DNA of 64,000 nucleotides from Asterias amurensis. Taxonomy: Eukaryota > Echinodermata > Asteroidea > Forcipulatida > Asteriidae. The translations under genes were made by a program, and so were the position numbers. The notes beneath the pieces are model-generated. The model saw nothing but the letters and a program-made list of their open reading frames with translations, was not told the origin of the DNA and ran no database searches. The stretch spans positions 3,027,904-3,091,903 of the forward strand of contig NC_092654.1 in the NCBI RefSeq assembly GCF_032118995.1, written 5' to 3'. This document shows positions 16,868 to 31,800 of the stretch, in pieces (the stretch's first letter is position 1; each line of letters starts with the position of its first letter).

Positions 16868-19800
16868 TGGACAGAATGTCTGTGGCAAGCTTAAAGTGCC
16901 CCAGGATGTGATGAAGAGTTCATTCAATTAAAGAAAGCGTGCATCTACTTAGCACACACTCAAGACTTGTGCAGGCCTGTTTGATTCGTTTTTGAAAGGG
17001 CAAGGGCACCAAGTCCTTGATAAAGTGCACCATATGAGGATTACAATACATGTAACATTTAAAAACTCAAAGATTCAAAGTATTTGTGATTGTCATGATA
17101 AAAAGCATGACATTTTTCTTCCCTGTGTGTAAGGAGAATTAATATAAGTAATGGCATAACAACAATAGACAACAAGAATAAAACATACAAATGTACATAA
17201 ATACGAAAGGGAAAATATAAATTTTAAAAATTATGTAAAAAATATAAAAGGGCGAGGGCATAATAAACAGTTCTGAACCTCACTGTGTGGTATGTGGTAA
17301 CAGAAACAAATTATGTTCAGACACCTTCCAATGCTATTGAGTAAAGAAGTACATTTAATACCACAATATATAAGTAAAGGCATAACAACAATAGACCACA
17401 AGAATAAAACATACAAATGTACATCAACATGAAAAGGAAAATATAATATAAATTATATAAAATAAATAGGGTAGACAGGTAGATGGCCTTAGCTTTCGAT
17501 CCAAACCGGACCTTCTTCAGAGGCATAAAACAAGTACAGACAAATACATATCCATTTATAGAAAAAGAGAAGGGAGAGGGATTAAGGGAAGGATCCAGAA
17601 AGAAGCGGGAAAATAAAAATATAAAAGGATGAGGGCATAATAAACAGAGCATGTACCTCATTGTGTGGTATCTTAAACAGAAACAAATTATGTTCAGACA
17701 ATAAGTCTGAAAACACAACATTTAATACCACAAAATACAAGTGAAGGCAGACAACAGACAACAATAATTTGTTTTACAAATTTACAGAAGTATCAAAGGT
17801 TGAGGACATAATAGAACATGTACCTCATTGTGAACAGAATTTCAGAAACAAATAGTGTTCAGACTTTATGTCTGAAAAATACCATTCAACATACCATTCA
17901 ATTCTAATGAGCATTGATGAAGTACTTAAAACCACAAAAGACAGATAAGTAAAATCTTCTCTCACACATGTTACATGTCTTCATACCATTAGTTTGTAAA
18001 CAAAAACATGAAATGGTGTCAGAACTCAGAAAGTGTTTTTCTCGTTTTTACTCTGGTCATGTAAAGAAATGCCTGGTCCAGTAAACATTTTGAGCTACAA
18101 ACCCTGTGGTCTGGTTGACCACAGATCAATTTTATTTTGTTTTTTAACCCTTGATGCTTCCCCTCCGATCACCAACCCCCAAATATCCCCACTGAGAATA
18201 TTGTGTGTATGCGATATGCGTAACAAAATCAGTGTTCCAATGAAAGAAGTAGCAATGTTTAGTTACTGTCTACCTACCATCATTCCATACGGGTGTCTTA
18301 TTATGTAACTCTAGCAGGTTCTCCATGTTCTTAGCCTTGAAGCGATCCAGTAAAGAATCGTGTTGCTGTACAGAATTTAAAAAACAATAAATAATATTTT
18401 CATTTGTGACTTAGGTATGGAAACATTAACTCTCATCAAGTTAATTATGCCTTCTTGTGTAGCGCTCATATCCATCACTCAGTGACGCTCAAGGCGCTTT
18501 AATATTCAGAATTGTCCTGCAAGGAATTGTGGACCTCATTTTTTAAAGCAAGAGATCTACTCCTTTTACATAGCACCATGTAATGGTTTACAAGGTGCTG
18601 TGGCACAATATGCTGCTGATCAAACTAGGGACACCGGGGTAAACCCCTTCCCTTTACCATTAGTGCACTGGGTTCTTTTACGTGCACTACACAACACACG
18701 GTACCAATGGCTTTACATCCCACCATAATGGTCAAGTGTCTTGCTTTAAAGGCAGTGTACACTATTGGTAATTACTCAAAATAATTATTAGCATAAAACC
18801 TTTCTTGGTGACAAGTAATGGGGAGAGGTTGAAGGTATAAAACATTGTGAGAAACAGCCCCCTCTGATATGGCATAGAGACCTCAGATTTAGAACTTGAG
18901 GTCTCAAAATCAACCATCTAAACGCACACAACTTCGTGTGACAGGGTTTTTTTCTTTCATTATTATCTCACAAGTTTGACGACCGATTGAGCTCAAATTT
19001 TCATAGGTTAGTTATTTCATGTATACGTTGCGATACACCAACTGTGAAGGCTAGGTTTTGACAATTACCATTAGTGTCCACCGCCTTTAAAAGGACAACA
19101 GTGCCACGACCGGGACTCTAACCCACACTCTGCTAATCAGCAACAAAATAGCTATTGATAATTTAGATTCTGGGTATTTTGTGGACTACTAACCTTCCTT
19201 GGTCTAAACGCTACTCTCTCATTGTCCAGGGTCATGCCTGGAATAATGATGGTCATCTTTCGAGGTCCTTTGAATCCAAGAACATTGGTATCCTGCAAAG
19301 TAAACAAGTTATGAAGTTAATAACGAGCAATCCCCCGAGATCCACTAAGCGAAAGAAGTAGACTCGTCCAAACAAGAAGAAGTACATTCCGCCAAGGTTA
19401 ATAAGCAGGACAATTCTTTTCAGAACTAAGAAGTCTCCCAAATTCCCAAAAAGCTACTCTGCGGTAGTAGAATATATAGCAAGACAAGTCAAAGGAACAT
19501 AATCTACCCAGCAAGTAGATGGTGTTACCGCAAACCAAATATACATTGATACCTCACCATGCAATGCCTTATAATATGTTTAAGTACATGTACATGTAAG
19601 CAAGTAGTCAGCCAGGCCACGTCTGCATTGGTTGAGTACAGCTACAGCTACAGCTATTGCTAAGGCTAATGCTATGGACCAATCCATGTTTCCATGACGA
19701 TCAAGCCATAGCTGTAGCCGCTAATTCAGACATGGCCAAGGTATAAGCTCGGTTCATACTTCCTGCCAATGCCTAGAGCAAAGCAAATTTGAAGTCACAG

Positions 19801-22800
19801 CTCTGTTTTCGCTGCAAATGTTGCACAGGAGTTCAGCACATCTCAAGACTTTTGAACGCTACATGCAGGTGGCAGCAGACTTACCAGTTTGTTTTTAGTT
19901 CTAACTACATGTAACACGCGTACATTTCCAATTACAATGGATTAACCTTGTACCCCATGTAAGTCTGCTGCCACCTAGAGTCCTCATGGGAGAATAAATT
20001 TATCTTGGAGATTGCCTGGAAATGGTTGGCTAGCAACATAGACTGTATCATGGGATACTTACGTAAACAACGGCAGAGAGTTCTTGGCGAGTGTTGGTGC
20101 CGTCAGCCATGGCTCCTGGTTTGTTAGCACTGATACCGTTATCAAAGACGGTGAAATGAGTTCCCATGAAGTTGGACCTACAACAGTAAAACAATAAATA
20201 AACACCTATTATCAATCGTTGTCCTACATGTATGTACATATGATTTCAATACCAGAGATCACCCTGGACACTAGCCTACCTTACATTGCAAAGTGAAAAT
20301 TTCTCAACTTGCCATGTGGGCTACTAAAAACTGTGCAACCTATATTACTTGTCTAAAATGCTCATGTTTCTTCCTTTTCAGATGTGAATAGTGTGGGTTC
20401 GAATCCAGGTGATGGTACTTGTGTCCTTGAGCAAGATGCTTTACTATAATTGCTTCTTTTCACCCAGGGGTATATAAATGGGTTAACTGTGGGGGTAGAG
20501 GTTGATATTGTGTACAAAAAAACCTTTGGAGTGCCACAGCAGCCCGGGGTTGTGTAATTCCCAGGGAGAGCTGAGAAAGATTACAGGAATTTTGTTGGCC
20601 AAAAGACCAGGGCACCAATGTAAAGTGCATTGCTATGGTTATTATGAATTGAACTATATATATGAGAACTAATTATAAATAATATTATTATCTGACTGAT
20701 TTGAAATTCATAACCTCCGTCCCAACCCGTCTTGAGAGGAAGTACGAAGTACAATAAGAGGAATTAAACACAAATGGAAGCATTTTCGCGAGACGTCTAC
20801 CGGAAACAGACAAGCGCATTGAGGACCCTTGAATACAACACCCAAGTAGACACGAGTGTTATTACATGACCCTGAACACTAGACTATGAATGTTGTGGGA
20901 GCCTCCACTGTGATGCTTGACAAAGGTCAAGGGTTATTCTGAAGGAAATTTTCATCTTTGCTAATCTTATTTTGTCCCCCACAGATGTCACTATTTTCTT
21001 ATTCTCCTTATTTCACCATTGAACATGTTGAATGCTTTCTTGGTGTGTTTCTACCCATCTTTGTGGTTATACATGTCAATTCCTCATCCTTCCCCTCACT
21101 CCCTTGCCACCATCTTGATTGCTTTTCTTTGTTCACCCTCTGTTGATTCAGACTACAGCTCATTTTTCCAAACTGACTGATTCTGTTACACTCTGGTAAA
21201 AGCCTTTGAAAAAAAAAACACCTCCGCTTCGATTGAAATATGAGGGCATTTACAATTCTAGAAATTAAATTCAACCCACACATTCGGGAGACTACTTAGT
21301 TCTGAAAACAACTGTACTACATGTACCTACTAATGAAATGTATGCAGAAAGTAGGAAATTAACTGGGACTACTACTACTTTCGCTTCGAGGATCAATTCT
21401 CATTATTAACTTCACTGCCGCGTAGTAAGTTCTTAATGGGTCTCAACATTTCAACTAATGTGCGCTAATCATCATCAGAAATACTATGAAACTCTTTAAA
21501 AAATTCTGTGAAAAATAAAAATAAAAAATAAAATAAATCAACCCACACATGCCACAACTTTTGAAACCTAAGCTGAAAAAATTACTTTAAAGCCATTGGA
21601 CCCTTTCGGTACAGAAAAAAAAAAAAAAGTTCACAGATTTTCAAATAGCTTTTAGGGTTTACAAAAGATAGTGGTGAAATACTTCTCTTGAAATATTATT
21701 CCATGAAATGCTTTACTTTTTGAGAAAACAGTAAAACAATATCAATTCTCGTTAACGAGAATTACGGATTTATTTGAAACAAATGTCATGACACAGCGAA
21801 ACGCGCGGATACAAGGGTGGGTTTTCCCGTTATTTTCTCCCGACTCCGATGACCGATTAAGCCCAAATGTTCACAGGTTTGTTATTTGATATAGAAGTTG
21901 TGATACACGAAGTGTGGGCCTTGGACAATACTGTTTACCGAAAGGGTCCAATGGCTTTAAAAAAACAACAACTTTGAAACTAAAATCTGAAGGCCTCAAG
22001 TTCAAGGCCTATCTTTCCTTGCCTTTCATCTCTAGGACCCCGCTTAACTTTGCTATTGAAGGACTACATCAACTTCCCTCTGGTAAGGCATGTAAGGAGC
22101 ACATCTATGAGGAAAATGTAAACATGACTGGAATCTTGCAACGAGCACCACGCCAATTGGGTTAATTTGTGGCCTGGGGTTTTCAGTCCTTACCTGACTG
22201 CGTGGGCTTACCCTACATGTAGTTATCTGAGGTTTTCCTCCCACATCTAAAACTCAATCTTCCTTTCTTAATCTCTCCGCTGGGGTTCTTGGCAAGTACA
22301 GTGATTAAGTTTGCTTTTTTGAGAGTCCTTGGCTTCACAACAGGTAACAGATTTGTTTTAATTTTGTTGTTTATGCAAGTCGCTAGACACACAAGGCATG
22401 AATGCCACTGCAAGGTGCGGGCAACTAATCAACTATTTTGCCCGGGGCCATTGCCACCTACTCTTGGCCTGCAACAGGGGTAACCCCCCTCCCTTTACAG
22501 TCCATACGGATATAGAATTGGGTACCATGCATCAGAAGCCTTGCTGGTAGAGCAGAAACACGACCTCCCCCACTTTATGAGGCAATCATGGTTAAGTGTC
22601 TTGCTTTAGGACAGGGATGTCATGACCAGGACTCGAACCCACACTCTGCTAATTAGAAACACCAGAGTTTGAATCCGGTGCTCTAAACTGCTAGACTGTA
22701 ACATGCCACAAATAAAATGAAATTGAACAAGAAGGAATTTTTTTTTATCAAAAGGCAATGATTTTTTTTCCGGAGCATTACCTGAGTTTACCAACAAAAG

Positions 22801-25800
22801 ATTCTCCATCTCGTGAGAGGTCGGTGGGGTCTGTGGATAGCAAGTAGTTGGACGTAGTACTCTTCTTGCGTCGTCGAGCAGCGAGCAGAAATTGCTGAAA
22901 TAAAAAGTATAAAAACATTGAGTCATAAACCACATGAGAAAACTGAAAGGGTACATTTAACAAAAATCGTACGGTTGAACAGAGAAAAGTTGAGGTTACT
23001 GCCTTTGAATTTTGTATAGATATCTTAAACATACCAAAGAGGCATACAAATGTTAATAAACTACATAGAAAACTCACTAGGTAAATTTTGTTATTGTTTG
23101 TCATTTTGTATGTTACGCGTCTATTTTGTGTTTAAAAAGTTGTTTAAAAAGTTTTTAAACAGGGCTCTATGTGCGAGTATAGCACATTATTGAATGAATT
23201 TCGTTCGACCATTGGCGCAGAATATAATAAGAAAATGCAATTAGATTTTGCAAACTGCTTAATGTGACCAACTAAATGAACCTATACACACATGTAGTAT
23301 AAATGCAAAAATGGTTAACAGCCTGACGTTTGACCCAAGCAGAGTCTCTTTCGAAGGCTAAATATAACACAATCACTTGGTGAAACCTGTCACAACGCAC
23401 TCAATATGCATCCTATATTCAGTATTTAACAACATCATATCAAAAGTACTCTGGCTCCATACACTGTACAAATAAAAAAATAAAAAATCCCTTAATCTTA
23501 CCATCAACTGGAATGACATTTCCATGTACACTACTTACATGATAATCATATGTAGATGTATCCCCCCCCCCCTCTAAAGGGAACAACAGAGACAGTTCTA
23601 GTTTAGCTTAACACCCTACGGGGGTCAATCACAAACTACAAACAGACAAGTAACCCACCGGGGCTTGTTATCTTCTAAATCCAAAACACCCGCTGGAATC
23701 TACTTCCGTACCGACAGTGTACAGTGTCCCAAAATAACACATACTTTGCGACAATCTAAAAACGGAGGCAATTGGATTAGTAGCCGCTAAACAGATTGTG
23801 TCCCGGAATTCGGATTTTATCCTAAGTCGTAAATTGGCTTAAAATCAATGAAATTCACAGACAGTGGATCGAGCCTGTGGTATTACAACATATGCACGTA
23901 TACACTGTATAGTGCTTGTATTTATGTATTTAACAGAAGAGATTGAATAAGTATTTATTTGAGGGTTTTGTACAAATGTATACTAAATGTTATTGGGGTT
24001 GTCATGTTTATCACAAAAGACAAAGCATTTTGGCCCAAACACAACAACAAACTAACAAAATCATAACAAAAAGTGTGAATACTGATTGTACAGTGCTATT
24101 ACACACATCAGTGTAAGGGTAAAAACAAAATTAATATTCTTTATCTCCGATGCAAATTCATCATCTATTCATAAGTGTGAAGTTACACTTCTTATCATGG
24201 TCACTCTCATGACTGATGGTAAAGTGGTTTATAGACTGCAGGATTTGCAATCGCAAAGTTGTGGGATGAACTCAGCTATATATAACCTCTGATTTCACAA
24301 TGACATAGAATAAGAGCGACTGAATCAAAATTGATCTATTCTGAAAATTCTTTATCATAGACGTAAAACCAATGTTTGTACGACCGAGATTGGCTGTTGC
24401 CAGCTTGGCGTTTATATGGTGGGTGCTTGCTGAATGGACCCTTCCCATGAAATATGCAAATTACATGCAACAGACCCTTTTTGGTTGGTAAAGGCCACAG
24501 AGTTTGGCACTAAGCAGACAGGCAATCGCGTCTGCGTCACGTAGCCATTAGCCATGTACAAAACAGCGCAATGTTCCCTCATTTTGCAAACCAAAATGTT
24601 AGTGCGCAAGTTACATGTACATGTATGTGCAATTTACATAAAACAATTTCATGGGAAGGGTCTATTCCCTTGAAGATCATCTAAACAAATGTTTCCTTTG
24701 CAGGGCCTGCCATCCACCCTTCCTCACTCAGCCTTTCCTTCAACTACACATAGATTATTATTGACATAATTTACATGACGTCAATTGAAAGATTAATCTT
24801 GTTTGTGTAAGTTTGTGAGTCAGATTCTGTTGATTTTTGCAGGTGGCACATGTGCAGTCAGACACGTGCCTTAAAAGTTTGCGCCACAGCACCTTGTAGA
24901 CCTATTACCAGGTGTTCCGAGCACCTGACCTGAGTCTTATAATTCCAAACACAGCCTCCAGGTGTGAAAAAAGCTACACTGTACTTAAGAACCGAGTAGT
25001 ATTATTCTATATTGGGTAAAATGAATGCCAATATGACAGACCCGTAATTGTGCATTACACGTGGGACTCAATGCATGTATGTCACCCAGGGCTGGAGTTG
25101 TACACTGGACCACAGGGCCGAGGTCAGTCATCAGTAGTTTTAGTGCCAGGAATCGCAGGACTGGTCAAGTCCAGCTGTCTCGAGGTTTTAAACTAACTAA
25201 AAATATCATACTGTGTATTATCTTATTAACAAAAAAACAAGTTACGTCCAAATGTTGACTTTTGGGCTGATGAATTACCTTTCAATTTTATGAGTAGTCT
25301 TTATAAAAAAAATATATAAGAAAATTAGATTAATCCTCTCAAGTATGTCTTAATGCTCATATAAAAGCCCTGTTGTCTTGTGGATTTCCCCCAAACGTTC
25401 GAGCTCGTTACAAACCCAAATCTTTTTAACAGTTTCAAAAAACAAGTCCTAAAAATTAAAAACTGTTATTTCCTTAAGAAATTTTCACAGGCTAGTTGAT
25501 TGCTAATTTACATTTATTACAAAAATTGAGTGATTCAAAAGACTGATGGTTCGTATTGTATGTTCCCTTTAAATTTGAAATATATAAAACAAAGACCTAC
25601 GCAAAACAAACAGGTAGCCAATGTGAAACCGAGACAAACAAAGCAGTTAGCTTCGTCAAGCACCAGAAAATAAAAACCCATCAAGAGATAATAATTCAGT
25701 TGAAACAACATGACTCGTTTGGCTGGATATGGGTCCATTAACTAGCACTATTTGCTAAAAGGTTCTCCGTATCACTGATGCATGTAATCCCACCCCAAAA

Positions 25801-28800
25801 ATCTTTCATAATTTATGTTTTTTCCTTTCTCTAAATGTCATGAATGTGCAGACTACTTAAAGGCAGTAGACACTATTGGTAATTACTCAAAATAATTATC
25901 ATCATAAAACCTTACTTGATTACGAGTAATGGGGAGAGGTTGATGGTAGTATAACATTGTGAGAAACAGCTCCCTCTAAAATGATATAGTTTTTGAGAAA
26001 GAAGTAATTTTCCACGAATTTGATTTCGAGCAGACTAGTCTTTGACATTTACCATTAGTGTCCAGGTCTTTAAAGGCACTGGACACCTTTGGTAATTGTC
26101 AAACACCAGTCTTCTCATTTGCTGTATATCATTATACTGTATATGCATAAAATGACAAACCTGTGAAAATTTCAGCTCAATCGGTCATTGAAGTTGTGAG
26201 ATAATAATGAAAGAAAATACACCCTTGTCACACAAAGTTGTGTGCTTTCTGATGCTTGATTTCGAGACCTCAAGTTCTAAATCTGAGGTCTCTAAATAAA
26301 ATTCGTGGAAAATTACCAATTTCTTGAAAACTACGCTACTTCAGAGGGAGCCGTTTCTCACAATGTTTAATACTATCAACCTCTCCCCATTACTCGTTAC
26401 CAAGTAAGTTCTTACGGTAAAAATTATTTTGAGTAATTACCAATAGTGTCCAGTGCCTTTAAGTTGCATACACTGTAGATAAATTTGCATTTCGACAGTA
26501 CATAATGATGGACTGCCATGTACATGTACATTATAGCACTTTCTTGTGTTATTAGTTGACTGGGTGCAGGTCCCCACAGCAGTTGGCAATTATATAAGGC
26601 CTCAGCTAACAATGCACAGTCAATATACAATGTACGTGTGCATTGTACAGTGCTTTATGGCACCATCAAGGCCGTACTATTATCAGTTTGCGTACGGCAA
26701 GGTTTTTGTCTTTTCTTGCTATATTGAGATGCATCAGGGTCATGCAAAATGTTTTCCTCATCCTTTAATCAGAATGGAATTACTTCCAATGAACCAAGTT
26801 CCTATTATGCAGGCCTCAAATTAAGGGTGAAAATCCACAAGACAGCAGGTCTTGAAACTCAGAATATTTACTGGACCGGGATTGTATTTACGAGAAGAGA
26901 CTAGAATCAAAATGAGAACTCTTAATTGAACAAACACTAAGATGTGTTAGAGAAGATTTTCTCTTCTGTTAGGGTGGTCCTCAAAAGGATTGAAAGATAT
27001 TTGTGAGACTCAAACTCAACATTTGAACATCGTGCTTTTGAGACAAAGAGGTTGAATTTTTAAAGACGACCAAACTTGTCCTGTCTTGAATTTACTGGCC
27101 TGACACTGCAATCATGGTCCTTAGGCCGGTGGTTAAGTGTACCCAATTACAGTGAAGCATCTTGCTCAAGGACACAAGTGTCATGACTGAGATTCAAACC
27201 CACATCCCGATGAGTTAGCCACTAGAACTTGAAATTGATTCTCTAAACCGCTCGCCCATGACACCCTATAGTGCAAACAATTTACTTTTCAATACTGTTT
27301 CAGGGATAATGATAGACTATTACATTTAAACTAATCAGATGTGTCAACCTTGTTATCTGCCTACATGTATTACTCCATTCCTTGTCTTAGATGGTCAGGA
27401 GACTTGCTATAAACACGTCGTGTTCGTTATAACGTGTTTACATTGATAAAAACAGATGTGACCAAAGCACATCGTTATATGCACATTAAAAATCAACCTT
27501 TGGCGGCATGATACGATCTTCAAGAAAATTAAGGAATCTTGAAGAAAAGCATGATTTGTCTTTTGCTGAAAAATGCCTTGATCTGTTTTCAATAGGTTGT
27601 ACATGTATGTACATGTATGGTGTATGTTGATGTACATGTACAGGTGTATGTTGAATTTTATAAAAGCAGTTTAAAATGTTATTCTGTTGTTGTACATTTT
27701 AAATACTTTTGCGCTTTCTTTATCTTTTTGCCCCCATTCTGTGTTTCAGTACTGATAACATTTAAATCAGGAGCACAATATAAATTTTATAATTATTATA
27801 ATTTTTTGCTATTGAAAAGGGTTTCTATTAAAGATGAGAAAGATTTTCATGCTGGGCGCAACGAATACAACAAATTCAATTGAAACCTTCAAAATTGATA
27901 TTGGAATTTTACAAAGAGCTCCAAATCAAATAGTAAGAGCCATACTTTCATTCTTGAACAATATTTTTTTGCTTGCGAAAGGTCTTTCTATGTAAGTGAA
28001 GATTATCAAGCTGGGCATGATGAATACAACAAATTCAATTGAAAATGGAAAATTGATAGTGGAATTTTACAAAGAGCACCACAGCAAATAGCAAGAGCCA
28101 AGAGATACTGCGGTTAATTCAAGGTCTGAACTAATCCATCCGGCACTTAGAGAGCCTTTTATGTTAAATACAAAGAACTGAATCTAATAAAGAGTATGTC
28201 TCGACTGTGGCTAGTTGGTTTGCGTATTTTTGACCGCGCTATGGAATTGATGCAAAACAAGCAAACAAACTGTGTTTTTCAATTGTTGTTATTACGATGT
28301 TTATGTCTTTCGTCAGTGATACAAGAAAACTGCATATTGACCAATTTCACCTGACGTCTTCATCAGAAAAATCTTGAATGCGCCATACTGGTGGGCAATT
28401 TCACTGTGCGTTTTCATATAACAACACAGTGAGGTGTGCATTTTAGGCGGCGCAGCGTTAAAGGCAGTGGACACTATTGGTAATTACTCAAAATAATGAT
28501 CACCATAAAACCTTTTTTGATTACGAGTAATGGGGAGAGGTTGATGGTATAAAACATTGTGAGAAACAGCTTCCTCTGAAGTGACGTAGTTTTCGAGAAA
28601 GAAGTAATTTTCCACGAATTTGATTTCGGGACCTCAAGTTTAGAATTTGAGGTCTCGAAATCAAGCATCAGAAAGCACACAACTTCGTGTGACAAGGGTG
28701 TTTTTTCTTTCATTATTATCTCGCAAATTCGACGGCCGATTGAGCTCAAATTTTCACAGGTTTGTTATTTTATGCATATGGCATATGTTGAGATACCAAC

Positions 28801-31800
28801 TGTGAAGACTGGCCTTTGACAATTACCATTAGTGTCCACTGCCTTTAATACACGTAAACCTAACTGCCCACCAACATGGTGAGCGTGGCATCGGTTGCCG
28901 CGTGTGACGCGCGTGCAAGGGGTCAATATACAGGATTGCAAAAAAATAGAAGATACTGTAAAAGCCATAGCTGCCAGTTCAAATATGCTTCCTCCTCAGT
29001 GTGTCTAAAGCCCCTTTCACACTAGAGGACTTTCCCATGAAATTCCCAGGTTGACCTACATGTATTCACACTTGAACTGTTCACCCTGACAAAATCCTGG
29101 GAAATAGTCCTCTACCGGGTAATATCTACCCTTGCATGGGAGTAGGGCTAAGGAAATAACCCTGGGGTTTAATGACTCTTGTAATGGGTAAAAGACTTCC
29201 AGGTCTTAAATTTCATTTTAGACGCGGCACAGCAATTTTCCTCTTGTAAAGGGCACTTCTACGAGGACAATTTAAAGATGTATTGGAACTTTCTAAAAGG
29301 GCAACACAGCAAAAGCACATGGCACCACGGCAATTGGTGTGGGTGCCGTGGGTTATTCCGAGGCCTGAGACTTTAGTGAAATAAACAATAAAGATTTCTA
29401 CCTTTCTTCCGCTTTCTGTTTCAAGGTGCAAGAAGTAGGTCGGATAGATGCTTCTGTCCATGCCCTTTTTATCGCGTGAGATACGGCACTTGACTGTAAC
29501 GCCTTGGGGCGCTGGACGAAGCACGAAGGCGTCCAGATCGCTGAAATCAAAACCACCGGTAGCAGCACCTTGCATCTTTGTTTCCTGTGAAGTGGAGCAG
29601 AGGAATATCTTACTGTCATAACTCATACTGGACAAGTAGCAACTGAGATTTGTCAAGTGTGAAAATTCCTGAAAATGTTACTTCATTTTCCTGACAACCA
29701 GCGGAGTATACTGTTCGAAACGTCAAGACCAAACCGGCTCTGGGCTCTTTTCAGAGCCAGCACTCAGATTTCACTCATGGTTGTACCCGCAGGTCTACTA
29801 TTGATATTTATATTATTACTCTTATTGATATTCCCCACACCTGATGCACAGCTTCAAACACCATTTAAGTTTACTATTATTTAGAGTTTACTCTCATCCT
29901 TCACACCAAAGCTTCAAACATCCCTCTTCCCCGAGTATTGGAAGTTGTCCTACCTGGGTCGTGGGTCCGGATGGGGTGGTGTACCCGCCCGCATATCCAC
30001 TGTTAGGAGTGTAGTTATTATTTCCCCCGTTACCGAAGCCAGTAGTGGGTTGTGGGGAGGGGTATGGGGGCGGGGCAACCTGCCCAAAGGAGCTGCTGGT
30101 GTTCATGACACCCACTGGTATCCCGGCCTCTTCATTGTCTTCATAATTGACAGCCTGGGAGATGCCCATCGCCTTCAACTTCTTCTCTGTCTCTGGAAAG
30201 TTTAAGGCAAGGTATACGTTTGGTAATCACTCTTAAAATTCGTGACGATAAAAATTATTGTTAAGAAGTCTCAAGCAGCTTCCCATTATATAACACATAA
30301 TATTAAGCTTATCTGCCAAATTTCTGCGCTAGCCTAGTAAGTGTAGAATGCCTAGTAACGTGGAGAACATGTACGCATGCGCAGCAGCCAAAATTTGCTG
30401 CTTAACCCCTGAAAAACGCATGCCGTAAGCATTGAATTCCCTGCTTCTGTAAGTGCAGATTTTGTGCTTTACGGTAAGCAGAGCCATGAAATTGGGCCCA
30501 TACCATTAACTATTTTGTTTGCAAATTTATTTTAAACATTGACTTTTCCTTACCTGTGGTTTCCCTAAATGTTGGGATATCATCATCGTCATCGTCGTCA
30601 GGGGAGGAGCCACTGACCGTTAGAACTTGAACAGTCGTCAAAGATGAGTTTAACGAGTAAGATGCTGGTCCATCAATACCTATTAACAAGCAACACAATA
30701 CAAAGAGTGTCAGTGTAATGACTTCATTAACCTATTATGCTTGAGCGCTCTCTGTGTGAGAGGGCTGTTTTGTACAAACACCCACATAAACATGTGTGTC
30801 ATAACAAACGTATTTTTGTATGTAATCTATGCCCAGCACATACAATGTACAAGAAGATACACACATGGTGTAACCGCGAACCAAATAAAACACTCAAAAC
30901 CCTAAGATTTGTTGTGTTGATTGAAGGCACTGGACACTATTGGTAAGAACTTAAAATAATTGTTACGTATAGCATAAAAACTTACTTGGTATGAAGCAAT
31001 GGAGAGCTGTTGATTGTATAAAACATTGTGATAAATGGCTCCCTCTGAAGTAGCGTAGTTTTCGAGAAAGAAGTAATTTTCCAATAAAATATTTGAATTT
31101 GATTTCAAGACCGCAGAATTAGAATTTGAGGTCCAGAAATCAAGCATCTAAAAACATACAACTTAGTGTGACAAGGGAGTTTTTTCTTCCATTATTATCT
31201 CACAACTTCGATGTCCGATTGAGTTCAAATTTTCACAGGTTTGTTATTTTGTGCATTTGTTGAGATACACCAAGTGAGAAGACTGGTCTTTGACAAATGC
31301 TTGCTCGCGAGTCACTGAACAAAAAGGGCAAATCCTGTACATGTACATATTATATAAAATATTGCATGCTCAAGCATCAGCTGTGCCGACTGCATGCTTA
31401 ATTCAATCTAATGTACATTACTCGTATAAACGCTTTAAGCTTCGACGTGATTGACTCTAGAACTTTCAGAAGTGAGAGTCACTGCTGACGACGAAAAGTC
31501 CAGATATTATGAGGTTGAAATGATGGCATTTCCACCATTTGATAACCCCTAGGGTTCTAGATTTCGAGGAGATTCTTGAAACAGTATCCTCAGCACTATA
31601 GAAGTAGATCAAAGAGCATGACTTATTTTTATTGAGAGAAAAATACAGCATTTTTTATTTACCGGTGAGACTTTGAACTTGGATAAGATGGGAGTGCTTG
31701 ACCCAGTGATTTTAGTAATTGATAGTTGGGCCTACAAAATCATCATAAGTCTTTCTGAAACCTTCACTTTCACAAAAAAGGACATACATTTGTAACTACA

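Noticed and set aside
17317..17721. 134-codon minus-strand open frame rich in Leu/Phe/Tyr
   Set aside because: It falls in the tandem intronic repeat of AT-rich sequence. The hydrophobic look comes from base composition, and stops interrupt the same frame in the sister units.
17137..17955. CRISPR-like array of repeats and spacers
   Set aside because: This is an animal genome and the repeat units are long and contiguous, with no short repeat-spacer alternation.
28474..28749. 91-codon minus-strand open frame, and a similar one at 34994-35236
   Set aside because: Both lie wholly inside family-1 MITEs and differ only as the MITE copies differ.
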